From: JAJFIE01 sp964344255 | Lineage (GTDB): Bacteria > Pseudomonadota > Alphaproteobacteria > Rhodospirillales > Casp-alpha2 | Direction of reading: 5' to 3' | NCBI GenBank assembly: GCA_964344255.1 | Contig: CAYFMQ010000014.1 | Location: 16,682-80,681, forward strand | DNA: 64,000 bases | Part shown: positions 32,942-40,425 of the stretch, piece by piece | How positions within the stretch are numbered: the first letter of the stretch is position 1 | Layout: the number at the start of each line of letters is the position of its first letter | Position numbers and translations under genes: made by a program | Notes under the pieces: model-generated | What the model was told of the DNA's origin: nothing | What the model saw: only the letters and a program-made list of their open reading frames with translations | The model's database searches: none

Positions 32942-35869
32942 ATGAACAAGGTAAAGCATTATTTTTGGACCTGGCTTGCTTGTCTTGTTGTTTTTCTGGG
33001 TGGCATTTCCGCCTCTTTCTCGCTTGGGTCACGTCTCGAAGATGATGCTAATGCGCATTGGATTGGCCTCGCCAGGTCCGAAATAAACAAGATAACCGAA
33101 GTCACCCTGTTCCAGCTTTCCCAGGTATCGGCGGTCATGCATGCTATCGAGGCGGAATTCACGAATTCCGAATCCTTGAGCGATGAGTTGATGTTGGAAA
33201 TCCTGTTCAATGTCGAAGGGTGGAATCTTCATTTTGCCCCCAAGGTCATCGCATACGTTGACCGTGTCATGAGAGATGAACGTCAAGACTTTGAAGCCGC
33301 TCATGGAACTGTAGCCACGGTGTTGGAGCCGGACGTCCGGGCGCCGGATTCGTTTGAAGCATTTGTCGTGACCCACAGTTCGAATATGGATCGCCTCCTG
33401 CGCCAAAATATGGACATGATGACCTATCCGGATATGAAGTCGGTGGTGATGACCGCTTCGCGGGTTCCGGAACAGGTGATTATAGGCCCGGCCTTTCGGT
33501 GGATAGATGGCGAAAACTATTCCGTCGTAGGATTAAGCAGCGAGCAAAATGACCTGGATGGCGTTGTCGTAGGGCTGTTGGACCTGGATGAACTTTATGA
33601 GGGGCTGGTCAACGTCTACATTCCCGAAGGCATCGTTCTCCGGATGTACGAGCGTGAAGGTGATGATGCTGCCCAATCATCGCTTTCCCACGTCCTGGGA
33701 CCTGAAGCGGCCCGGGAAGATACGGTGGAAACCATCACCATCCGTTTTACCGAAGGTCAGGCGCGTTGGGAACTTTACTGGGACGTCCTGCCCGAATTCA
33801 ATGCAGGACCCGATACGGGACTGGCAACGACAGCCAAGTACGGGGGAGCGGTTGTCACGATCCTGTTTACGCTTTTTCTAGCGTTTTTGATAAACCGCAA
33901 CATGCAGATCAGCGATGTCGTCAGAAAACGGACCAATGAGCTTAATACGGAAAAGGAGCGCTTGCGCCTAGCGCTCAAGGGGGGTGATCTCGGTTCATGG
34001 GATGTCGATCTGAGAACCGGGGAAACCCTCTACAATGCGCGGTGGGCAGATACCCTTGGCTATCATGTTGAAGAGGTTCAGAACGCACGGGAACTGTGGC
34101 GGGAAACCATTCATCCGGATGACAAAGACCGGGTGTTTGAAATCGGCAGGAAATACCGTGCAGGCGAAATCGATTCTTATGAAATCGAATACCGGATCGT
34201 GACCAAGGACAATGAAGTTCGCTGGGTCCAGACAAAGGGCGAGGCAACGGAATTCGACGATAACGGCATGGTCGCGCGTATGTCGGGCGTCATGTCCGAT
34301 ATCACCGCTCGCAAGGAAATCGAAAAACAGGTTGATTACCAGCGGAAACTATTAAGGGCCCTGACCAACAATATTCCCCATTATGTCTGCATGACGGATA
34401 CGAAAGGCAAATACCAGTTCACCAATAAGACTTTCGAAGAATGGATGTGTGTCGGTCATGCGGAATATGTCGATAAAACGATCTATGATTTATTCTCGCC
34501 GGAAGAAGCGGAGATTATTCGAGAAAGGGACCTGAACACGATCAAGAGCGGCCAGCTTGAAACAGAGGAAATCGACTACCTGTATCCTGACGGCGTCGAA
34601 CGCACCGTCATTATGATGCGATTCCCCATCAAGGACGCATCGGATACCGTTGTCGGCCTGGGCAACATCAATTTCGATATATCCGAACGAAAGCAGATGG
34701 AAGCAGAGTTGCAAGAAGCCAAATCCCTGGCGGAAAAGGCCAACCAGGCCAAGTCCGATTTTCTGGCGTCCATGAGTCACGAGTTAAGAACGCCGCTTAA
34801 CGCGATCATCGGGTTTTCCCAGCTAATGGAATACAACCCGGATGAGCCGCTTAGCGATACCCAGAAAGAAAATATCGGCTACATCCAGTCCGGCGGCCAG
34901 CACCTGTTAAGCCTGATCAACGATATTCTCGATCTGGCGAAGATCGAGGCCGGCAAAGCCGACATGGCGATAGAAGACGTCGTGATCCTCTCCGTTATTG
35001 ACGAATGTCAGGCCCTGATCTCAACCCTTGCTGAAAAACGCGGCATCACCCTTGAAATCAAACAGGAACAGGCCGAAGGCGTCAGCGTAAAGGCTGATAA
35101 TGTTCGACTAAACCAGGTTCTTCTGAACCTGTTGTCGAACGCCGTCAAATATAATCGGGAAAAGGGTTCTATAACGGTCGGTTTCGAAAAAAGGTCCAAT
35201 GGAAAACTGCGGATCAGTGTAACCGATACCGGTGAAGGAATTCCTGAAGAGAAAGCCGGTGAACTGTTCAAGCCGTTTTCACGTCTGGGCGCTGAGAACA
35301 CGGATATTGAAGGAACCGGCATTGGCCTTGTCGTGACGAAAGAGTTGGTGGAAAGGATGGGCGGCGCCATTGGATTTTATAGTGAGCCCGGGACAGGCAG
35401 CACATTCTGGATTGAACTGCCCATGACCGGCAAAGCCGCTGAATCCAAAAGCGAAACGCAACAGGATCGAACGGAGCAGGTTAACAGGCTTGAAGGTGTT
35501 TCCGGTAAACTTCTCTACGTTGAGGATGACGCCTTGCACGCAAAACTTCTTGAAGCTCTTGTCACCGCTTCTTCAGATATTGACGTCACGATCGCCCCTG
35601 ATGGCCAATCCGCTTTGGATATGGTTGAACACCTTGACCCGGATGTTATCTTCCTTGATATCAAGTTGCCGGATATGTCTGGATATGATGTCATCAAACA
35701 TCTCCGTGAGCATGAGAAAACCAGGGGCACCCGTATTTACGCATTAACCGTAGCCGCCACGGAAGAGGACATGCAAGTAGGCCTGGATGCGGGTTTCACG
35801 GGATATCTGACAAAACCTTTGCAGTTTGAAGAAATTACGGATGCTATTCTTGAAAGCATCTCAACATGA
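32942..35869 (+). CDS. Hybrid sensor histidine kinase (CHASE-PAS-PAS-HisKA-HATPase-REC)
   Basis: 975 residues. A first membrane segment (about 7-27) is followed by a periplasmic CHASE domain (about 45-290, with SFEAFVVTHSSNMDRLLR and VVMTASRV) and a second segment at about 300-320. PAS domains lie at about 340-450 (GDLGSWDVDLRTGETLY, HPDDKDRVFEIG) and 465-590. The phospho-His lies in SMSHELRTPLNAIIGFSQ, the N box in NLLSNAVKYN, and G boxes in DTGEGIPEE and GTGIGLVVTKELVE. A C-terminal receiver (855-975) has YVEDDALH, FLDIKLPDMSGYD and LTKPL. It senses an unknown ligand and starts the signalling block with the receiver gene 31 bases downstream. Confidence 0.93.
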   Translation: MNKVKHYFWTWLACLVVFLGGISASFSLGSRLEDDANAHWIGLARSEINKITEVTLFQLSQVSAVMHAIEAEFTNSESLSDELMLEILFNVEGWNLHFAPKVIAYVDRVMRDERQDFEAAHGTVATVLEPDVRAPDSFEAFVVTHSSNMDRLLRQNMDMMTYPDMKSVVMTASRVPEQVIIGPAFRWIDGENYSVVGLSSEQNDLDGVVVGLLDLDELYEGLVNVYIPEGIVLRMYEREGDDAAQSSLSHVLGPEAAREDTVETITIRFTEGQARWELYWDVLPEFNAGPDTGLATTAKYGGAVVTILFTLFLAFLINRNMQISDVVRKRTNELNTEKERLRLALKGGDLGSWDVDLRTGETLYNARWADTLGYHVEEVQNARELWRETIHPDDKDRVFEIGRKYRAGEIDSYEIEYRIVTKDNEVRWVQTKGEATEFDDNGMVARMSGVMSDITARKEIEKQVDYQRKLLRALTNNIPHYVCMTDTKGKYQFTNKTFEEWMCVGHAEYVDKTIYDLFSPEEAEIIRERDLNTIKSGQLETEEIDYLYPDGVERTVIMMRFPIKDASDTVVGLGNINFDISERKQMEAELQEAKSLAEKANQAKSDFLASMSHELRTPLNAIIGFSQLMEYNPDEPLSDTQKENIGYIQSGGQHLLSLINDILDLAKIEAGKADMAIEDVVILSVIDECQALISTLAEKRGITLEIKQEQAEGVSVKADNVRLNQVLLNLLSNAVKYNREKGSITVGFEKRSNGKLRISVTDTGEGIPEEKAGELFKPFSRLGAENTDIEGTGIGLVVTKELVERMGGAIGFYSEPGTGSTFWIELPMTGKAAESKSETQQDRTEQVNRLEGVSGKLLYVEDDALHAKLLEALVTASSDIDVTIAPDGQSALDMVEHLDPDVIFLDIKLPDMSGYDVIKHLREHEKTRGTRIYALTVAATEEDMQVGLDAGFTGYLTKPLQFEEITDAILESIST

Positions 35870-35900
35870 GTAGGTAATATGCTCGAAACGGGTTTGATCC

Positions 35901-36380
35901 ATGAGTGACAATGATGTCGAAGAATGGGTTCCCTCGTCACTAAGTGAGATATCGGTGATGGTCGTCGATGATGACAGCCTGATCACGCGCATCGTGACCG
36001 GTTCCTTGAAGTCTATGGGGATTGATAAGGTATACGCCATGAACGACCCCCGGCAGGCGCTCGATTTCGTTGCTGAGGGGTTGCGTGGCGTAAACCTGGT
36101 TATTTGCGACTTGATGATGCCGGACATCGACGGACTGACCATATTGGACGAAGTCAGGAAGATGTCGCCGAAACTGCCTTTTATGATGCTGACGGCCGAT
36201 GGATCCTCGGAAACCGTTAAACAGGCCATCGAGAAAGGCGTGAGCGGTTATGTGGTCAAGCCGTTCACGATCAACGATCTCCAGGAAAAGGTGCAAAGAA
36301 CCATTGTCCGTGCCTACGGACCGGAAGCCGGCACGAAATCCAAGAAACAATCCCCCGCTGTGGAAACCGATTGGGACTGA
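35901..36380 (+). CDS. Response regulator (single receiver domain)
   Basis: 159 residues. A receiver domain spans about 18-135: the acidic pocket is VVDDDS (D23-D25), the phosphoacceptor is D70 in VICDLMMPDIDG, a Thr is in MLTADGSS, and a Lys is in VVKPF. The short C-terminal tail (about 25 residues, Lys-rich) has no DNA-binding domain. It lies 31 bases after the hybrid kinase and probably takes phosphate from it or passes it to the Hpt protein at 37777. It may act as a phosphorelay shuttle rather than a transcription factor. Confidence 0.88.
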   Translation: MSDNDVEEWVPSSLSEISVMVVDDDSLITRIVTGSLKSMGIDKVYAMNDPRQALDFVAEGLRGVNLVICDLMMPDIDGLTILDEVRKMSPKLPFMMLTADGSSETVKQAIEKGVSGYVVKPFTINDLQEKVQRTIVRAYGPEAGTKSKKQSPAVETDWD

Positions 36381-36392
36381 GAGGAACTGGCC

Positions 36393-37115
36393 TCATTCCC
36401 CTGACGACTGGGTGTATCCTACCAGACCGTTCTCACCGATTGTAATCTGGTAATATGAATCGGTTTTCTGTTTTGGATTGGCTTCTCCGTATATTTCAAG
36501 CGGGGTTGCTTTCCTGGGCGGGTTGACGGGAACATCCGTCATGTCCCAAGCGAATATCAAATCGTCAAACTGGATGCGATCAAACCTCTCCGATGGCCAG
36601 ACGTAGGCGTTATAGAAGAATGCGCCGTTACGGCATATGGCCGTCAGCCAGAAAAATTTTTCCGAGGTCAGGCGCAACCCCGTGGGCGCCGGGTCAAAAG
36701 CACCGCTGACCCTTATGGCAGACCATAATCTCTCGATGTCCTCAGGCCTGAGATGAGTCGTTGCCTGTTGTCCCCGCCACGGCGAAATCAGGTCTTTGAA
36801 GCTGATTTCTGACAGATTAGCCATTCCCAGTATCCTTGCGTGCATCTGGATGCCCTGATCCTGAGTGTCCGGGATTGAGATGTCGTAAGTCCGTATTTGT
36901 TCAAGGTGAATGGCGTTATATACCAGCCGCAGTGAATCCCCTTTCACGGCGCCGCAGTTTTTGCGTAAATCATCCCCATTCAGATAGCTGTACCAGGAAA
37001 ATTTCCTCTCAAGGGGGCTAACGTCGCCACCCTGATAGGTGCATCCGCCAATCACCAGAAAAAAGAAGGCGGCTAGGGTAAATCTGACGCTGATATTGGG
37101 AAAAGAAAATGTCAT
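36393..37115 (-). CDS. Lipoprotein of unknown function
   Basis: 240 residues from the ATG at 37115. The start is chosen because it begins a signal peptide ending in the lipobox FFLVIGGC; the longer frame to 37250 would place 45 unrelated residues before it. The mature part begins at TYQGGD and contains a mixed alpha/beta sequence with several Trp, Tyr and Arg. No family recognised. It is convergent with the receiver gene and diverges from the TerB-like gene across 155 bases. It sits inside the signalling block, but no link to it is shown. Confidence 0.72.
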   Translation of the reverse strand: MTFSFPNISVRFTLAAFFFLVIGGCTYQGGDVSPLERKFSWYSYLNGDDLRKNCGAVKGDSLRLVYNAIHLEQIRTYDISIPDTQDQGIQMHARILGMANLSEISFKDLISPWRGQQATTHLRPEDIERLWSAIRVSGAFDPAPTGLRLTSEKFFWLTAICRNGAFFYNAYVWPSERFDRIQFDDLIFAWDMTDVPVNPPRKATPLEIYGEANPKQKTDSYYQITIGENGLVGYTQSSGE

Positions 37116-37270
37116 GGTCCAGGAAACCTGATTTGTTGACGTGATGACTGTCTCATCGCTACCATGATATGCGCCTGCCCGCTTACTGGGGCAATAGGAA
37201 GCTGAATCCGGAGCAATTATCTTCAAAAATAAGCAGGAATATGGGAACATCCTCTTGAAAGAGGCTGGTC

Positions 37271-37756
37271 ATGAGTTTTATCGAACCCCTGTTGCATCAT
37301 TTTGAGGAGCATCAGGAACGTCATCGCAACAGGCCTTTCCTGCGTGCCTCCATGGCGGCATGCGCCATGGTCGCCTGTGCCGATGGCAAGGTATCTTTTG
37401 CTGAACGCATCAGGCTGGACCAGATCCTGGAAACTCTCGATCGGTTGAAGGCGTTCGACCCCCATGAAGGCGTCAACCTGTTCAATGAATTTGCCGACGC
37501 CATGCTTCAACATTCCGAATCAGGTCACGAATTGGCGCTTAAGGCCTTGTACGATGGCGCGCCCGACCCGCACTCACGCCAATTGGTGATCCGGCTGTGT
37601 CTCGCCATCTCTGAACTGACGACGGGACCGGACGGCAAGCGCGCGCTGGAAGAACAGATTGAAATCGTCAGCTTGTGCAACCGCCTGGACGTCAGCCCCG
37701 AAAACTGCGGGCTTTATGTGGATGACGACGATTTTCTTGGAGTGCGTGACAGGTAG
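37271..37756 (+). CDS. TerB-like helical protein
   Basis: 161 residues. Helical throughout. The central part (about 25-150) shows the TerB/tellurite-resistance pattern: AACAMVACADGKVSFAERIRLDQIL and VIRLCLAISELTTGPDGKRALEEQ, each with an acidic turn (DGK) followed by a helix, matching the paired metal-site segments of TerB. TerB-like proteins are cytoplasmic or membrane-associated. Their role is often stress or membrane maintenance. It converges with the Hpt gene on the other side (20 bases). The start ATG at 37271 has AAGAGG six bases upstream. Confidence 0.8.
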   Translation: MSFIEPLLHHFEEHQERHRNRPFLRASMAACAMVACADGKVSFAERIRLDQILETLDRLKAFDPHEGVNLFNEFADAMLQHSESGHELALKALYDGAPDPHSRQLVIRLCLAISELTTGPDGKRALEEQIEIVSLCNRLDVSPENCGLYVDDDDFLGVRDR

Positions 37757-37776
37757 GATTGCCGCTGATCCCCCGT

Positions 37777-38640
37777 TCAGCGCGGTAAAACGCCCAATTC
37801 CGACAGCTTATCCGCCAATGCCCTGTTCATATCCTCGCCCAGGGTAATGATGTGAACGTCCTCCGGCAGCCTTCCGATCAGCAGGTCCCTGGCGATATCC
37901 GGTTTATGGTCCCCTAATCCGGCATGTTGATCGCCGGCTTCCGGGACCATGACGATGACCGGTACGGTGCTTGTCGCATTGATTTCGGCAAACACCTCGA
38001 TCAGTTCCGGCGCACTGAGACGGTCACTTTGCAGGACGGTCAGCAAGACATCCGGGTGCTGTAAGGTGGCCAGTTCAATGGCTTCGATACCGTCGCGGGC
38101 GCTGAGGATGGAAATATCCAGTATTTCAAGGAGGCGGACGATTTTTTCCCTGTTTTCCCCCTGTTCCATGATCAGTAACGCCGTTGGCGCATCTTCGCCA
38201 CTTCGTTGATGGACCTGCGAAATTGCTGTCAGGTCAAGGGCGGACAGAAGGTTCCGGGCGGCGGATTCGCTAACGATTTCGTCGGCTCTAATAACGGTGC
38301 CCATTAACTTCAGCACCCGTTCGATCTCGCTGATATGGCGCACGATGTCCTCGGGTTCATGGTTGTTGAGAAAATCATCGAGGGCATTGGCGATCACGGA
38401 CAGGCCGGAAAATCCGAATGTAAAGGACGTGCCTTTCAGGCTATGGGCATGGGTTTTCAGGACACCCAGTTTCACCTGAAAATCGGATTCGTTGCCGCCG
38501 GAGCCCGGCGCAATGCCCTCTCCAGTCAGTTTTTCAAGTGCATCAGACATTTCGGCGATCCGTCGCACGGCGTCGCCCCGATACTCATCGGCCAAATCGT
38601 TGACAATGGACTGAGCCCCTTTTCCCCTGCCTTTAGCCAT
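37777..38640 (-). CDS. Hpt protein with a degenerate receiver domain
   Basis: 287 residues from the ATG at 38640, supported by CAAGG nine bases upstream; a GTG 51 bases earlier lacks a ribosome site. The histidine phosphotransfer domain (about 20-140) carries the phospho-His in AHSLKGTSF. The C-terminal region (about 150-285) resembles a receiver, but the acidic pocket is MEQGEN and the phospho-Asp position holds Thr in DVLLTVLQSD. It therefore likely cannot accept phosphate itself and may be a regulatory or binding part. It could form a phosphorelay with the hybrid kinase and the receiver protein. Confidence 0.82.
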   Translation of the reverse strand: MAKGRGKGAQSIVNDLADEYRGDAVRRIAEMSDALEKLTGEGIAPGSGGNESDFQVKLGVLKTHAHSLKGTSFTFGFSGLSVIANALDDFLNNHEPEDIVRHISEIERVLKLMGTVIRADEIVSESAARNLLSALDLTAISQVHQRSGEDAPTALLIMEQGENREKIVRLLEILDISILSARDGIEAIELATLQHPDVLLTVLQSDRLSAPELIEVFAEINATSTVPVIVMVPEAGDQHAGLGDHKPDIARDLLIGRLPEDVHIITLGEDMNRALADKLSELGVLPR

Positions 38641-38818
38641 GTAACGAGCCTTGTTCCCTTGAGGTCCCCATGAAAGGGACAATAACGCCACAGTGAATTT
38701 GGCATGATAATCTTACAAGGTCATGACATGGTAGTGCGCTGCAGCAAATACTTCTTGCCTTATGAAATCGACTGCCTAGGATCATTCCGGTTAAGGGGAT
38801 ATTTGCGCTTTAAAAGCT

Positions 38819-39673
38819 GTGCGGTCTATGAGCAAGAAATTTGATCTAGAGGAATGGAACCGGTGTATCGGCCGGGTGATCGAGACGATCGATCATCCCA
38901 CCGTCTTGCAGGCGTTGATGGACGCCGTTCAGTTAATGGTGCCATTCGAAAGCTGGTATGTCGTGTTCTTCCGTCTCGGTGCGCCTCCTATCGAGGTGGA
39001 TTACAATTACCGCGACAGGTTCAGGGAACGCTATGCCGAGGGGCCGTATCTGCTGTGCCCGTTTTACAATGCCTTCATGGAAAACATTGAACCGGGCTGC
39101 TACACCATGCGGGAACTGGCGCCTGCGGATTTCAAATCGAGCGAGTTCTACCGGAGCTATTATTCCGCTTTCGAGAATGCCGAGGAAACGGCATGGCTTC
39201 TGCCGGTTGACGAAAAAACGACGGCCCAGGTTTCGCTCTCCCGAAGGGGCGACAAGGCGCGTTACCGGCCATCGGAAATGAAATTCCTCAATCAGTCCTC
39301 GGATATCATCCACGCCGTCATGCTCAAGATCTGGGATCGCGTCCGCCCGGAGCTATTGTCGTCGGAACGTTTCAGCATCGATTTTCATGTTCGCATGACC
39401 CAGGCGTTCAGAATGTTCGCGACGTCGATCCTGACGGACCGGGAAAGCGAGATAACCCATCTGCTGTTGAAGGGGCATTCCGCGAAATCCATCGCCAGGT
39501 TGCTGGATATTTCGCCGGGCACCGTGCGGAACCATATGAAAAGCATCTACAGCAAACTGGAAATCTCTTCCCAGTCCGAGCTTTTCGGGTTGTTCTTTGA
39601 AACGCTGTCCCACGCCGGCGGCGATATAACCACGGATCCCCTAGCTTCCATGCATTCCAAGGAACTGCATTGA
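38819..39673 (+). CDS. LuxR-type transcription regulator
   Basis: 284 residues from a GTG, or 281 from the ATG at 38828. The C-terminal helix-turn-helix of the LuxR/GerE class is clear: LTDRESEITHLLLKGHSAK, SIARLLDISPGTVRNHM, KSIYSKL. The N-terminal 180 residues are a GAF-like or autoinducer-like sensor with no strong motif. There is no neighbouring LuxI, so the signal is unknown. It is the last gene of the signalling block and is followed by tRNA-Lys on the other strand. Confidence 0.86.
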   Translation: MRSMSKKFDLEEWNRCIGRVIETIDHPTVLQALMDAVQLMVPFESWYVVFFRLGAPPIEVDYNYRDRFRERYAEGPYLLCPFYNAFMENIEPGCYTMRELAPADFKSSEFYRSYYSAFENAEETAWLLPVDEKTTAQVSLSRRGDKARYRPSEMKFLNQSSDIIHAVMLKIWDRVRPELLSSERFSIDFHVRMTQAFRMFATSILTDRESEITHLLLKGHSAKSIARLLDISPGTVRNHMKSIYSKLEISSQSELFGLFFETLSHAGGDITTDPLASMHSKELH

Positions 39674-39712
39674 ATAGGGTCAGATCGACTGGCGAATTTT
39701 TTTAAGAAAAAA

Positions 39713-39788
39713 TGGTGGGCACTATAGGATTCGAACCTATGACCGTCCGATTAAAAGTCGGATGCTCTACCAACTGAGCTAAGTGCCC
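39713..39788 (-). tRNA. trnK: tRNA-Lys (TTT)
   Basis: 76 bases. On the minus strand the acceptor GGGCACT pairs with AGTGCCC, followed by CCA encoded at 39713-39715. The D-arm has AGCTCAGTTGGTAGAGC, the anticodon loop CTTTTAA gives anticodon TTT for lysine, and the T-arm has GGTTCGAATCC. All four stems form. Confidence 0.97.
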
Positions 39789-39918
39789 TTATCCGGGATT
39801 TTTCAGCGTCGCTGTGACGCAGCTTTTTAAATGATTCGGTTTGGAAGTCAAACCCGAGAGCGCTGTATTTGAAAAAAATATTTATAACCTGAATACGACC
39901 GGTATGGGCACAGGCCCC

Positions 39919-40425
39919 CTACTCCCCTTCGGCGAAACGTTTGTGCAGGTGGTCCGCGACCTTGGGCGAAACGAAGTGTTTGATTTCGCCGCCCAGCTTG
40001 CCGATTTCCTTCACGAACCGTGAGGAGATGAACTGGCACCTGTCAGACGCCATCAGGAAGACCGTTTCGATTTCCGGGCGCATGCGGGCGTTCATGGCGG
40101 CCATCTGGAATTCATACTCAAAGTCGGATACGGCGCGGAGCCCCCTGACGATCACCGAAGCCCCCATATCCTGGACGAAGTCGACGAGCAGCTTGTTGAA
40201 CGGCTCAACCCTGATCTCGGCATGGCCGTTGCCGTGAAGCGAGGCGATTTCCTCTTCCACCATTTGAACCCGCTCCTCCATGGAGAACAGCGGTCCCTTG
40301 CCGTCATTGTCGGCGACCGCAATGATCAGCTGGTCGACGACGCGCTGGGCGCGGCTGATGATGTCCAGGTGTCCGTTCGTAATGGGATCAAAGGTTCCCG
40401 GATAGACGCCGATACGGTGGCTCAT
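39919..40425 (-). CDS. coaD: Phosphopantetheine adenylyltransferase
   Basis: 168 residues. The nucleotidyltransferase motif YPGTFDPITNGHLDII, with the TxGH signature, opens the protein, and the ISSRFVKEIG segment near residue 130 is the second signature. It catalyses the fourth step of coenzyme A synthesis, forming dephospho-CoA. Full length. The start overlaps the gyrA stop by 4 bases (40422-40425), so it is translationally coupled, the usual gyrA-coaD order in alphaproteobacteria. Confidence 0.96.
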   Translation of the reverse strand: MSHRIGVYPGTFDPITNGHLDIISRAQRVVDQLIIAVADNDGKGPLFSMEERVQMVEEEIASLHGNGHAEIRVEPFNKLLVDFVQDMGASVIVRGLRAVSDFEYEFQMAAMNARMRPEIETVFLMASDRCQFISSRFVKEIGKLGGEIKHFVSPKVADHLHKRFAEGE

